The notes: generated by a model not told the origin, from the sequence alone. Counted from the stretch's first letter, positions 23,794-38,824 are shown. The stretch is DNA of 64,000 nt from Linnemannia elongata (GCA_036320915.1 JAXBDG010000005.1:1302001-1366000); one strand, 5' to 3'. A program made the numbers and translations.

Positions 23794-26261
23794 ATGAAGT
23801 CGAGCGTCTCGATAATGATGGCCATTGCGGCCTGCGCCTTATCCTCATCGATGCTGGTCAACGCCCAGAATCCCAAGCCTACTACCGGTCACTCAGCCAC
23901 CCTGCTTGCATCTAATATCTTTATTCAGGGAGGTTTGGGCGCTGACGGCAACCCCACCAACGCAGCCTACTCTCTCCTACTCGGTCAAGATGGTGCCTAC
24001 AAGAACTCAACCTTGCTCGACATCACGAAGCTGGCAGGCTTCTCCACTCGTGGCTTCCATTCCTCCGTCGAATCCCATCAAGGATTGATGATCAACTGCG
24101 GTGGATTCGATGCTCTCGGCACGACCCCCCATAAGATGTCCTGTGATATGTTCCACCCTATCAAGTACACCAGGACCATGATGGATATGTCCTTGCCCAG
24201 CGTCGCTTCCAGAGGAGGTATGGCGGTCGCCAGTAACGCGGACTTGGCTTACCACTTTGGAGGTTCGCGCACATCCAACATTGGAGCTGACGGTGGCTTC
24301 TCAAACGCAATTGATATGTTGAAGTTGGATTCTGGAATGGGATGGCGTTCAGGTATCAATATGACCGTCGCCACACGTTACCACACTGCCACTTGGATCG
24401 AAAATCTCGACACTTTCATTATCCTGGGTGGTCAGGTCGAGAATGGAACCGCTGTCGCCATGAATGTCGCTTCCACCTTTAGTGCCAATACCTGGACCAA
24501 CAGGTAAAGAGCTCACTTTGTGCTTGTTTGTTGTGTGAATAATTATCACGAGCGTCTCTCACTCTTTGCTGTCTTTGGCTTTTATATGCTAACCCTTTTG
24601 TGGTTTTTTTTTGTCTCGTTTAACGTCTGTTGACGCTCGGTAACAATTCAATTTAACCTTGCGCCTTGTCGTCTTTCTTACACACACAACAAACAAACGA
24701 CGACCATGTTGTTTTATGCATTTTTGTCAACAGACCCATTGCAGGAGATGCCGTGTCTGCTCGATTTGGACATTCAGCAGTCGAGGACGGGCACGGTAAT
24801 ATTTATATCTATGGTGGCCAGACCGCGGCCGGAACAGCAGCTCTCAACGATATCTACCTCCTTAACACCACCGCTGCTACTTGGGCCTGGACGAAGATTA
24901 ACGCTGTCCCCACTCCTGAACCTCGTGCCTTCCACGCCTCTGTCCTCTTGAACGACGGCACTATCTTGCACACCTTTGGTAACCTATGGTTTTTATCGTT
25001 TTCGTACAAATACTGCACTGACGACGAATGAACCGCCAGAATTCGTTCCTGACACATTGTTGTTCTATTTTTATTATCGTTTTTGTTCCTAACAGGCCAG
25101 ACTGGTGCTGGCCCGCAAACTGCAGTGAGTACCTTCTCACTTTTCAACACTCTCACCCGCGCTTGGATCCCCGCCGCTAATCCCCCAGACGCTACAGTCG
25201 CCAAAGAGTCTCCCAACAAGGGCACCGGTATGGAAACGAAATCAAAATCCAACACACGAATTATTTGCTTGACCTGACGAAAAGGATTTATGCGACAACA
25301 TAGTTTCTGTCACCTAACGGCAACCTACGAATGATTTTGGCATGCTCCTAATTCTCTCTTAGGTATCAGCAACAACCCCAATGACCCCAACTTCCAACAT
25401 CCCGGCAACGACCCTGGCGAAGGAAGCAGTAAAGGCGGCGTGATTGGTGGAGCTGTCGGAGGAGTCGCGGCCGTCTTGCTCCTCGTCGCAGGATTCATTT
25501 TTTACCGAAGGCGCCAGGCCCGTCGCCACAGCAACGGAAGTGTTGCCTCCGGTCCTTACTCGAAACATTCGGCCTCAGCCTCGGGACAGATTGGTGGCGC
25601 AGGACGAAGCAGCTTGAATTTGGGGGATGGTGATAAGTCGAAGCTTGGACGATCTTTCACGATCCGTCAACCTGCCCCTGCTTATGTTGACAATAACTCT
25701 GTTCAGGACCTGAAGCATGCGCGCCCCTATGATGACGGTGGCTATAACAACAACAACCACAACGATCGTTCCGCTGGCGGATACGGCGGCGAACCTGCCG
25801 TGATCGAGTACGAGTTGACAGATACCAGCGGCCACCGCTATGAACCCGGCAGCGTCGCAGAACGCAAGCGGTACGTCGAAGAGCAGCAGCGTCAGCTGAT
25901 GAGCGGATTCGAGAGCGTCTACCCCGATCAGCCCTTGCCCTTCCACCACCAGCAGTACCAGACCTCCAACAACAACTCCAACAACCAGCGGTCTAACAAC
26001 AACAACAATCAGCAGCAGCAGCTGGATGACTTCTATAGCTCACCCACCTTGACGGCTGTTTCGTCACCCAAGGGCGAGGGCGCCAAGTTGGGTGGTCGCT
26101 CGCCCTCGCAGAGCCGTCGTAACCGGTCACAGTCTCGTAGCGAGCAGGGAGCCAACAATGGAGGTTACACTGCTCAGTCGCCCACTGTCCGTGCCCAGCA
26201 GGCCCAACGTCCCTATGACAACTACCCCGACCACTCCGAGTACTTCAACAACAAGTTCTAA
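23794..26261 (+). CDS. Secreted/type-I membrane kelch-repeat protein
   Basis: Four exons (23794-24503, 24734-24978, 25096-25227, 25363-26261), 661 residues. A signal peptide (SIMMAIAACALSSSMLVNA, cleavage about residue 24) leads into a kelch/galactose-oxidase-like propeller to about residue 360. Blade motifs include TGHSATLLASNIFIQGG, RFGHSAVEDGHGNIYIYGG and PEPRAFHASVLLNDGTILH. A Gly-rich transmembrane helix lies near residues 388-412 (GGVIGGAVGGVAAVLLLVAG) and is followed by a basic RRRQARR stop. A 250-residue cytosolic tail is rich in Asn, Gln, Ser and Tyr and includes N-Q runs. Several N-glycosylation sequons (NST, NMT, NGT, NTT) lie in the outer part. Such kelch-ectodomain proteins are a common expanded family in Mortierella-like fungi. 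A receptor or adhesion role is only inference; no catalytic galactose-oxidase Cys-Tyr pair is evident. Confidence 0.85.
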
Positions 26262-26556
26262 ACGCTTGTAAACTCTTCTTTCATAGCCATCTCGTTCGCC
26301 CTCTTCTTCCACTTTTTCCATTCTCTTCATATTTTGATTAAGATAGTTTCAACATTAATACAAAAACGAACCTTTAATAATACACCAGGCATTCTTGTGT
26401 TGGGTTGTGTTTTTCGGGGGGTTTTTTATTTCGTTTTGTGTCTTCACTATCGCGGACTCGACACCCTCAAAACATTGCCAGTCATCTCATTACATTAAAT
26501 AAACAAAAAAGAACGCATCTCCAAAGAAAGCAAAGGGGGAAAAAATAATAAACACT

Positions 26557-29387
<2,831 letters not shown>

Positions 29388-30271
29388 TGTCGGAGAGGTG
29401 AAGGGTAAGAGACGGAGGCGGTTTCACCAATCAGCTGAAGTGGAAGGCCACCTGGGGCAATGTGGGTCAATGAATGAGAGTGTCTTCTGTGTCGAGCAGG
29501 TTATGCTGTTATGTAGGAAGGGGTGTGTGTGACAGAGACAGAGAGAGAGACGACGTGCTGAAGGAGTGAAGAAGGAGAGAAGGAGAGAGAAGGAGGGGGG
29601 AAAGCGAGAGGTGAAAGAGAGAAAGAGAAGAGAGAAGAGAGAAGAGAGAAGAGAGAAGAGTGAAAAGGAAGGCTGAGGGAAGAGAACAAAAGGGGGGCAA
29701 AACAAAAAGAAAAAAAAAATGCGTTCTCTCTCTCTTTTTCATTCTGGGTCTGCTAATTAAATCGACTACTTCAGGGGCATCAAAGGTGAAGGTAGGAGTA
29801 ACAAAAGAGAGGGTGTGGATGTGCATCTGAGAAGAGTGAACAGAGTGAGGAACGACCCGAGCACCTTGCGGGGACCAACGGTGGAGATGCAATTGAATCG
29901 TTTAACAACAAACAATGGATCCAAGATTGTTCACCTCTGTTTTTTTTATCTTGACGGACACATATACACGATGCATCTGCTACCCTGAGCCTTGGAACGG
30001 TAAAGAACGGTAAACCGAAAAAGAAGCCAAAGGCCAGGGCGTAAAAGGGTATGTGCCCACCGCACAGGATCTCCTTGCACATGGGCATCCTTCCTCTGTA
30101 AGCCACAGCCACGAGCACGAGAAAGAGAGACACTAAAAGAGAGTTTGGAGTTGCTACGTTGCAACTCTCTTTCCTCTCTCGCTCTCTCCTCTCTCTCTCA
30201 ACACCACCAGCCCTCATCATCCCTCGCAACGGTCTTCTGCATTCGAGTACCGCATCAACGTGAACAACCAA
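29388..30271. promoter_or_regulatory. Divergent upstream region of NDR kinase and BSD-domain gene
   Basis: An 884-base region between divergent starts. Plus strand 29525-29745 is almost pure purine (pyrimidine on the kinase sense strand) and contains a heptamer array. The BSD side (30120-30220) has a shorter CT-rich leader. No extra gene seen. Confidence 0.5.
29627..29660. repeat. (AGAGAAG)n heptamer array
   Basis: About five tandem copies of AGAGAAG within the purine-rich upstream tract of the NDR kinase. The reverse-complement heptamer recurs at 59584-59613 upstream of the 7TM-RGS gene. Confidence 0.8.
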
Positions 30272-31824
30272 ATGGCATCCACAACAACTGAGAAGGGTGA
30301 GACCACTACAGCCGCTGTCGATACCAGTTCGACAGAAACAGTTGATACCCCAGAGTCAGCGCAGGCCACTTCCAATATTAACGGCTCTTCCTCAAGGACC
30401 ATCAGCGACCCTTCCTCAACAGCGAGCACTACAGGCAGCAATGAACAAGATAAGACAGGGGGAGGAACTCCCCAATCATTACAGGCGTTCACTTCAGCTG
30501 TCTTTTCGGGAGGCTTCAATGCACCAAAGATCAACACCTCGTCCTTTTTTTCGTCAATGCGGTCGACCCTCTCCAACACCAAATCGCCTGCTTCACTGGT
30601 CCCGCCTCAGGTCGACATGAAAAACTTGCAGGCAAGCACGGAGCAACTTGCCAACACGACCAAGGACTGGGGTGTCTCTGCCTTCAAGTCGCTCAGCAGT
30701 GCGGCCCAGCGTGTTAGCGCCAATGTCACCCAGGGCATCCAAAAGGAGCATGAGGAGTTTGTCAAGCAAAAGAAATTGGAGAATGCGGCGCCCAAGCAAG
30801 GCACAGGTACAACCATCACCTCGCTTTTATTTTTGCTGGTCACACTTTGTTTCATCAACAGTGGTCAATAATCGACATGGAATGACTGACTGATACTTAT
30901 TTCTTTTGTGTGTGAAATAGAGGCGGTGCCAGCATGGGCAGGACTACCAGACGAGGACCAGTTCAAATCGCGCATCCTCAGTCTATCCAAAGACAAGCGT
31001 AACTTTTTGCTGCCACCACCTCCAGGATCTGACTTTGTCTTCGACATGAAAGTCTACTCTTCAACAGCATTGGCGACTCTGAAGGAAGACCCCAACCTGA
31101 ACAAGATGCGATTCTACCTCGTCCCCAAGGAGATTGAGGAACTCGTCTTTTGGCGGAATTACTTTTACAGGGTTACACTCCTCAAACAGGTCGCCCTCTC
31201 GACCGCCGGATTGGATTCCTTCTCGGAAGGAATCTCAGACTCAGCTTCAGAAGGCAGCGGTGGCGCAGAAGTTGGTGGAAGCAACAGCTCCAGGCATGGT
31301 CGAACCTTGTCGTCGTCGGTACTGGGGTATAACATCTACTTTGGCAAGGATGATGTTGAGGGACCTCCTAGTCGATCCAGGCCCGCTTCTACAATCGTCA
31401 AAGATTCCAGTCCTCCATCGACGACTACAACTACTACGACGACAACAACAGGCACCACAAAGGAGTCTGGCAAGGCTGCAGTCAAGAAGACGGTCGAGAA
31501 GAAGCCCGAGGTGCTGTTTGAAGCTGAGATGCCAGACCATGAGGAAGATCCAGGTAAAAAGAGGCGTCATCCCCAGTAGCGCCACATGCATGCATCATTT
31601 TTTCACCATTTTGTTTCTGTTGAGAGCACACGTGCGCAGTTCTTCATGCAACTCACGAGAGTTATTTACCTTTTGAACTATTTCTATGGACATTAGACGC
31701 ATGGCTTGAGAAGCAACTCGCTTCGGGAGTGTCCATTGGTGACGGAGACGACGCAGATGTTGATGTGACTGACTGGGAGAAGGAGTTGCAGAACGAGCTC
31801 AAGGACTATGTCGAGGGGTCGTGA
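30272..31824 (+). CDS. BSD-domain protein (DOS2/SYAP-like)
   Basis: Three exons (30272-30806, 30921-31553, 31697-31824), 431 residues. The start is the ATG of MASTTTEKGE; the frame extends slightly upstream without ATG. A Ser/Thr-rich N-terminus is followed by an amphipathic segment (LQAFTSAVFSGGF, then QLANTTKDWGVSAFKSLSSA) that may touch membranes. The BSD domain lies at about residues 215-285, with FYLVPKEIEELVFWRNYFYR carrying the diagnostic adjacent aromatic residues. A Thr-rich linker precedes an acidic C-terminus (DVDVTDWEKELQNELKDYVE). BSD domains occur in TFIIH p62 and in synapse-associated SYAP1/DOS2-type proteins; this layout fits the latter. In yeast, Dos2-like proteins have poorly defined roles, so function is not assigned. 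Confidence 0.85.
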
Positions 31825-31965
31825 TTTCTCCTCTTCCTCCAGACCCAGCAACAGCCTACCATGCATAGACGCCCCAAAAAGACCCATTTCAAAAGACGTT
31901 TTTTAATGTTTGTGCAATTAGTTCCGCACCGTGGTATAGATAATGAAGAGAAAAACGATGCTCTC

Positions 31966-33761
31966 TTAGTTGGTCTTGATCTTGTCTTTGATATCCTGTC
32001 CTTTCTTGGGAGTGTCAGGCACGACGGCAGCCCAGCTCGATCCAAGCTTGTAAATGTTCCAGCCAATGAACAAACTGCTGACAAAGAATGTGTCTGCAAC
32101 ACACAACGTGCCACGTCTCTGCCAGTATGTTTGCTCATAGAATCCCGAGCGAGCCACAAACTCGGCTAACAGGAAGAAGGTCAAGCACCTTGCCAACTCG
32201 ACCTTGAGTCCGTACTCTTTGGCGTCCATGATCTTGGCCAACGAAACCAGCGAGACCAGGAATGCGACACAGATGGCTTGAGTGTAACGAAGGGGCAGGA
32301 TCTTGTAGAGCTCGCCGAGCAATGCACTTCCGACAACCATCACGATCGCGAAATGGGTAGCGATATAGTAGTTGAACTTTCTAGGCAGGATGGGGTCGTA
32401 CTTCTTGGGAGGGTTCTTCAGATCAACGTCGGGGATCTCGGACAACAGACCGGTGCGAGGAGTGCCAGGGTGCCAGCCAGGCCCATAAAAGACGACCTTG
32501 AACTTGTTGACAAGACCGGGGGTGATCCAGAGCATGTTCCAGATGTGCTTAAAGTGGCCGAGCTGGATGGCGACAGGGTCAAAGGTGTTGATAGGGTGGG
32601 TAAGTCCGTAGGCAACTGGCTCTTCTTCTTCCTTGGTGGCAACAACATCGGGATAGATACGCTCATCGGCATACGTTCCAAACATACGGTCCCAGATAAT
32701 GAGGGTACCGGCGTAGTTCTTGTCGATGCAGTAAGGGTTGCGGCCGTGGTGGACACGATGAGCACTAGGTGTGTTGATGATGTACTCGAGCCAACCCATT
32801 CTTGGAACGATTTCTAGATGTATCAACAAAGATAGGGGGTCAGCATTGGAGTACAAAAGAGGATTTGCACTTTGAGTTGGCCTTCGCCTAAACGCCTACC
32901 ACATTCCATGTTTAACTTACCGGTATGGATCCAGAATTGGAAGAGCAAGTTCAGCTGAGTATGGACGGCGAACTGAGCGGGCGAGAAGACAACGGCCAAG
33001 GGCAAGTTGAAGAAGAAGGAGGTGTAGGTCTGGGCCAATGACTGTCTCAATGCCGTGGTGGCGTTGTAGTATTCACTAAAATAAAGCGTGGAAGATATCA
33101 GTATAAGCAATCAATTGATGACCCTAGGCTATCCAGATCCTTGTGGAGAAGTCTCGAGGTGGCAACGAACCTGCTGTGGTGGACGGAATGTCCAGCCCAA
33201 AAGATGTTAACCTCGTGAGCAGCGCGGTGGAACTAAACAAGTGCAATGGTAACACGAAACATGGTGTTAGCCACAATGCATACATCTTGAACAACACGCC
33301 ACTCTTAAAAATCCCGAGAAAAAAAAATGAACTTGCAAAATACCTACCCAGTAGTACATAAAGTCAGTCGCCAAGAAGCATCCGATCCAGGTGGGGAGAT
33401 GGAACGTCTCGAAGGCAAGTCCAGGCACCCTGTAGTTATCCCAGATGTAGTTGTAGGTGACCATCTGCAAGCTTCCAAGGAAAAAGCGTGACATTTGCTG
33501 GACGGATCCGGCGCCGAGAGATCCGATCATGTCGTTCATACGGTATTTGCCCTGGTCCCACTTGCCATCGTGGCGCTTCAATCCTTTGCGCTTATCGGCG
33601 ACGGTGAAATAGATCAATTCGGCGGCGATAAAGAACAAGAACCAAATAGTCGCATCGGAAACGTAGGGCTCGACCTCACCCACAGTGACAAAGAAGTGGC
33701 GACTAGGCGAGACCAAGTAGAACATTCGTCCGAGGGACTCGGCGATCTTGATGGCTGTCAT
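31966..33761 (-). CDS. AGMO: Alkylglycerol monooxygenase (AGMO/TMEM195-like)
   Basis: Fatty acid hydroxylase superfamily enzyme. In animals AGMO cleaves ether lipids using tetrahydrobiopterin and a di-iron centre in the ER membrane. Four exons: 33348-33761, 33171-33232, 32921-33075 and 31966-32813; 492 residues. The three His boxes are intact: FHRAAHEVNIFWAGHS, HHSSEYYNATTALRQS and PSAHRVHHGRN. The AGMO-specific run YCIDKNYAGTLIIWDRMFGT and then YGLTHPINTF and FYGPGWHPGTPR separate it from sterol desaturases. Several transmembrane helices flank the boxes, and a C-terminal membrane block (about residues 350-470) matches the animal layout. Mortierella-type fungi are known to make tetrahydrobiopterin, which makes an AGMO activity plausible. 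It is convergent with the BSD gene, only 141 bases away. Confidence 0.92.
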
Positions 33762-36069
33762 CTCTGTTGTTGAAGCTGTTGCTCTTGTTGGTTAATGTTG
33801 ATTCCTGTGAGGTCGAATGTCGTTAGGGTCGGGTTGAAAGGAGGAGACGAGAAGGAATGAGGGAGAGAGGAGGAGGGATTGGTGGTGTTGGTGGTGATCT
33901 TGGTTCAGCCAGAACAACAGGAGGTTATATATGTGTTTCTTGAATGACACTTTGACCACCGAAGAACGAACAAAGGTTGTTGCCTCGAGACTTTTTGTAA
34001 GCGCAATTGCCTAATTGAGAATGTATGTCTCTTGACCAACCAACTCTTTGACTCCACAACTGTCCCTAAAAAAAAGGTGCTATGTACTACTGTGCCACTG
34101 TACTCCCTTTGGCAGAAAGATCTTGTGTGTTGCCTCCTGTTCACTCTCCCACTCTTCCACTCTCCCACTCTCCAGCGCTGCAAGGGGCTCCCTCATCTCC
34201 CAGGAAGAGGACCTTGCGCCCTTGTTGAACAAAGGGCAAAAAGATGACAACAAAACAATTAAAAACATCACCTTATGTTTGCAAACACAACACACATGCT
34301 CAATTGCTCTCACTTCTTTCTTTTTAGCCGGTTCGGATTAGAAACGAGATGAACCGAACTCTTTTTCCAGGGCATGTATGACCTTGACAGCCCATCGATG
34401 GATGAACAAAGTGCAATTATTTGGTAGAGTATGCTCACAGTATAACGCCAGGTTGTCTGTCACTCACAAATCGGGAGGCTGCCTTACCAATCCAATTGCC
34501 CCCTTTGGTATCGCCCTTGCAAGAACGCATCGCGTAACAACTTTTTCTCACTCTTGTCATCGTTTGGACGTCCATGTCACCATAGAATTGTGGGCTAAGT
34601 GCGTGGAAGGCTATTATCATCGGTTCAACAAGACGTGGCGGCGTACAAAGAACATGCGCTCCTGGTTCGCCTTTCTCGCCAAGAACCTTTTTTTTTCTGC
34701 TAGGCGAGTTAATTGTCTAGAGAACCTATAAGCGACGCGTTTACAACAACCAGGTGCATGTTTTATGCGTATCGTCACATACCATTCCAACGATACCTAC
34801 TGCCCCCCCCCCCTCTCTCTCTCTCTCTTGCGCGCCGTTCTATACTAATGGCTCTCTTGGATTCTGTCAATTATGCTCGAAACTATTCTTCAGTGAGATG
34901 GCTGGCTACTTGTAAGTAATGTGGTCGTGACGATATATTTGGCGACAGAAAAGATTAATGACTTGTTGACCCTAAGCAATTGATCCATTGAAGCAGACTC
35001 TCTTTGTCAACGATTGGAATTGTTCTGTTGGAACAATGCTTCTTAGCAATACGAAGAGCCATCTGAACCTTGTCACCCATCCATCTTCATCGCACCCAAA
35101 AAGTGTCACATTGGAAACGACCTGCAAGAAGCCCCGAGCGTGCTTGTGTATTTTTCTATTCAAGGCGTTCACCAGCAACGTCTTACGTCTCACAGCCAGC
35201 TATAGCTTTCTTTGCGCACAAGTCGATCCAATTTCTAGCTTGGTAGCTTTTGCGCTTTTTCGTGTGTGTGTGTGTGTGTGTGATTCTGGAACAGGATGTG
35301 TTTAGCAAACAACGCTGCCCACCTTAATTGTGCATGTCGCAATGCACCAAGGGTTTATTTAGCTCCCTCCACCACAGGCTATTTTCGCCTGTACAAGAGT
35401 CAACCACAACCGCTCTAATCACAGTCGCTCCTTTATGGCAAAACGTCTGGTTATTGACCAGTTGATAAACAAGCTTCTTGGGCATATTTTTATCTCTGTT
35501 TGAGCACCTCGTCCAACGCCATAATCCGTCCGACACCATCCTTTCAAGCATTCCGATATGCAACTTCTATGTTCTGACCAAGAACGAATGGGGCGATGAC
35601 AACGGGCGTTTTTCAGCCTTGCATGCCTTGCATTCGGATGCCTATATTTTGCGCGACATCTCATTCATCTCCCATCCACCGTTGCTATCATTAGCGAAAG
35701 CCCTTTTTCCCTGGAAGATGTAAGTTCGAACAAAACATGTTTTACCGTCAGATGTGGCAGAATTGTAGGAAAACGATCCCTAAAGTGAATCTTTCAGACT
35801 CAATTGCTTGTTCGCTATTTTTTTTTCTTTTGGGTGTTTGATGATGAGTGTCACATACCTCTGTTGCATTTAGCGGCTGCTAGTGACTGGACAAACTGAC
35901 CGACTGATTGACTGATGGCGGTAATGCAAGACGAAGCAAGTGAAAGAGTAGAAAAAGAAAGGAATGGGCTTAGATGAACCGGGCGATGAGCTTGTTTAAG
36001 TAATGAAATAGGGCGTTGAAGATAGAGGACCCTCGGGAAGAGAGCAATGTGGATGAAAATTGAATGAAG

Positions 36070-36107
<38 letters not shown>

Positions 36108-36545
36108 AGAACCTTGTTTGCGTTAGTGGTTGAGGAACAAGAGCAGGGTAATAAATAATATTGTATCCGTGGGTCATGTTCCTTTCTATTTTTGTCACAT
36201 TGTTATTGGTCCTCCATCCCATCGATTCTGCCTCATTTTCCTCTGCTCCGTGGGCAGTCTTCTCTCTCTTGTGTTTTTTTTTCTCTCTTCCTTTTTTCTC
36301 TTCTCTTTTTTTTCTCTTCTCTCTCTCTCTCTTTCTCTTTTTCCCTTCAAGCAAAACAACAAAGTGTCCACTCCATACCTCATCTGTCATTCTCCCTCTC
36401 ACTCCATCCCCAGTTCGCCTTTCTCACTGTCTCATCTCTCTTCTCAGCCACCCTACTCTTTTTATTCTCATATCTACCTCTGCTCTATCTATCCACCTTC
36501 ACTCTTCCACTCGTAACTACTCCTCCAACTACTACTCCTACTATT
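33762..36545. other. Gene-poor intergenic region upstream of AGMO and PEX11
   Basis: A 2.8-kb divergent spacer. It contains a C10 run followed by (CT)n at 34804-34829, (GT)n at 35263-35282, an A35 run at 36070-36104 and a pyrimidine-rich PEX11 leader at about 36235-36545. Two unassigned plus-strand ORFs (34378-34731, 117 codons; 35478-35723, 81 codons) have mixed composition but no recognisable domain or clear splice partners. I do not call them genes. Confidence 0.5.
36070..36104 (+). repeat. A35 homopolymer
   Basis: Thirty-five consecutive A upstream of the PEX11 leader. No element body or target-site duplication is visible, so a retroposon tail is not supported. Confidence 0.9.
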
Positions 36546-38364
36546 ATGGAACACCATTCGTCGCAGGAGCGGACACGGGCAAGGACGGCCTCCGTCTCTG
36601 CAGCTGCCGCCATCGTCCACTCCCTCTCCTCTTCCTCCCCTTCTTCCTCCTCTTCTCCCACTGAAAGTCCTCTTCAATTCGACGACTCCACAACGCCAAC
36701 ACCAACAGCTGCAAACCCATTCCACCTCCACCCTTGGTCAACAGAACGGGCCAAGGTCGCCGCAGAAACAGAGATATCCCCACCCATCTCACCCAAACAA
36801 CACGCCACCCTCGGATCCCAGACCGACGACTTCCTTGAACCCCTCCAGGAGTCCAACTCGTCCTTCAACACCACAAGTCACCTCCTCCGCTTCGACAACG
36901 ATACCCATACCCATGCACAGCATCATCCCAACTCTCCCTATTTTAATAACCATAACGACAGCCAATCGACAACAGCACACGCAGCACGACGCCTCTCCCG
37001 GACAGCCAGTCTTCATGTCAGCAACAGCAATAGCAACATCCTCAGTACACTTGAGCCCGTATCGTCTGCTATTTTATTTTCTCATTCGACGGGTTCATCC
37101 TCCGCCGTTTCGTCCACTTCTTCGTCCTATTCCTCACCCTCAGCAAATTCCTCCTCCACCTCCTTATCATCCGTCTCCTTACCCCATCAAAACAAATCCT
37201 CCTCCTTATCCTTTGAGCCACTGGAGACCGAAGAAACCTCAAGGCTCTTCTTGATCGACACACCTCCCAGCAGTCATGCTGCCTCTCCTTCTTCAGAGTC
37301 CTGTCCTACCCTGAAGGGCGAACCTGCTACCTTGCTCTCAAAAGTAACAGCAACAATCACAACTTCAACCACCACAACAACAGCCACCCTCAAGAAGAAG
37401 AGAGTAACAACACGGGCATCATATCACTGCACATCAAAGTCTGTGGGCCAAATCATCCGCGAAATCTCTGATGTGGTTGACGGACGGGACAAGACCATAA
37501 AGGTCATCCAGTACTTTGCCAAAGTCTTCCTCTGGCTCTTCCTTTCCGACCCAAAACAGTATGCCGTCCTGGCAACCCGCCTCAAGGCCCTCGCCAAACA
37601 GTTTTCAACCACCCGCAAGGTCCTTAGACTCGGCCATTTCATCGACCCCATGGCCTCGGTCCTGACGCTGGCCGTCGCATTGAGATCTAACCTTCGCAAG
37701 CAGGGTCTCCGCCAGACACTCGATAAGGCGCCCAGCCAAAAGTGGGGTAACACTCTCCGGGATCGACTGGGATACTTGAACACTGTCTTGGGTTTCGTGC
37801 AGGACATCTCGGATGACATCTACTGCCTAGGTGTCATTGGTGTTTTGGACAGGAACTTTGCGGACAAGGCTGAGCCATGGTCGAACCGGCTTTGGATGGT
37901 TGGGGTTTCGATCGATCTTCATGAGAACCTGCAAACCATTCGGGATGTCCGGAAACAAATCAAGGCCTTGGAGGCACAGATGGCCATTGAAGGAGGTCAT
38001 GATGTCGAACAGGATAAATCCCGCCAGGCACAACATGCCAAGCTGACGACCAAGCTTCACTGGCTCAAAGTCACCACCATCAAGCTCGGCGGCGACTTTT
38101 TATTCTGTGGTAAGTTTTCTTCTTTCGTTCCTTTCGAGCATGCTGATGACAACAGACAACAAAAGTATAGTTTACCAGGACACTGACACGAGTTTTTTTT
38201 TTTTTTTTTTTTTTTTTCTTCCTTCTACCCCATCTCTTTTTTTCCTGCCAATTATAGGCTATGACAACCTCCACTGCTCCTTCTCCGACGGATTCCAAGC
38301 TGTCACTGGCTTTATCTCCGGCCTTGCTGGAGCCTACAAGTACGTCGGCAAGATCATGGAATAA
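36546..38364 (+). CDS. PEX11: PEX11-family peroxisome proliferation protein with long N-terminal extension
   Basis: Two exons (36546-38109, 38258-38364), 556 residues. The C-terminal 250 residues are a PEX11 domain. Matching segments are DVVDGRDKTIKVIQYFAKVF near residue 310, LATRLKALAKQFSTTRKVLR, then LGHFIDPMASVL. Further on come GFVQDISDDIYCLGVIGVLD and the membrane end HCSFSDGFQAVTGFISGLAG AYKYVGKIME. PEX11 proteins bend and elongate the peroxisomal membrane before fission. The N-terminal 300 residues are Ser/Thr/His/Asn-rich low-complexity sequence not found in yeast or human PEX11 (about 240 residues). The start chosen is the ATG following the CT-rich leader; the frame is open further upstream only through pyrimidine-rich DNA. 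The intron carries a T25 run 40 bases before its acceptor. Confidence 0.88.
38193..38217 (+). repeat. T25 homopolymer in PEX11 intron
   Basis: Twenty-five T on the sense strand, 40 bases from the 3' splice site, an extended polypyrimidine tract. Confidence 0.9.
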
Positions 38365-38700
38365 ATATCTCGCCGACCACCTCCTCCCTATCCTTATCGG
38401 ACCTCGCTGGTCTCTTTTTCTCTTCCCTTTCTATATATCTCCATCTCCCATTTTGCCCTCTCCTTCTCAATCATCTTTTCTCCTTTTCCTTCCTTCACTC
38501 CCAACCTACCCACCCTTCTACACATATACCTTGATCTCTTTAGATCTGTTTGCTTTCTTTCCTTTGACACCCCTTCTGCTCTGTTTCTTGTTATCGCCTC
38601 TTTTAACCTCATTCATTCCTCATCTTTCCTGCTTCCTTCCTTTCTTCGTCCCCTTCCCCATACTTTGACCTATGGTCGACGTCGTGCATCATAATCCTCA

Positions 38701-38706
38701 AATAAA
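38701..38706 (+). terminator. AATAAA polyadenylation signal of PEX11
   Basis: A canonical hexamer 337 bases after the PEX11 stop, facing the MED21 signal at 38774-38779. Confidence 0.45.
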
Positions 38707-38793
38707 TATCAAACAAACGAACTCCTATGAAAGAAAAACTACTAGTGCTCTGAAACCAATTAGTGCTTCCGCGTTTATTGTACATGATGGTTG

Positions 38794-38822
<29 letters not shown>
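38794..38822 (+). repeat. A29 homopolymer
   Basis: Twenty-nine A between the convergent PEX11 and MED21 ends, inside the predicted MED21 3' UTR. Confidence 0.9.

Positions 38823-38824
<2 letters not shown>

Noticed and set aside
30260..30271. GTG start upstream of the BSD gene ATG
   Set aside because: Nuclear fungal genes start at ATG; the in-frame ATG is four codons downstream.
34378..34731. 117-codon ORF with Trp/Arg-rich end in the AGMO-PEX11 spacer
   Set aside because: No recognisable domain, no leader, no splice partners. Length is within chance for 2.8 kb of mixed sequence.
35478..35723. 81-codon ORF ending at a GTAAGT donor-like site
   Set aside because: Composition looks protein-like, but the following acceptor gives only a short hydrophobic nonsense exon; no family match.
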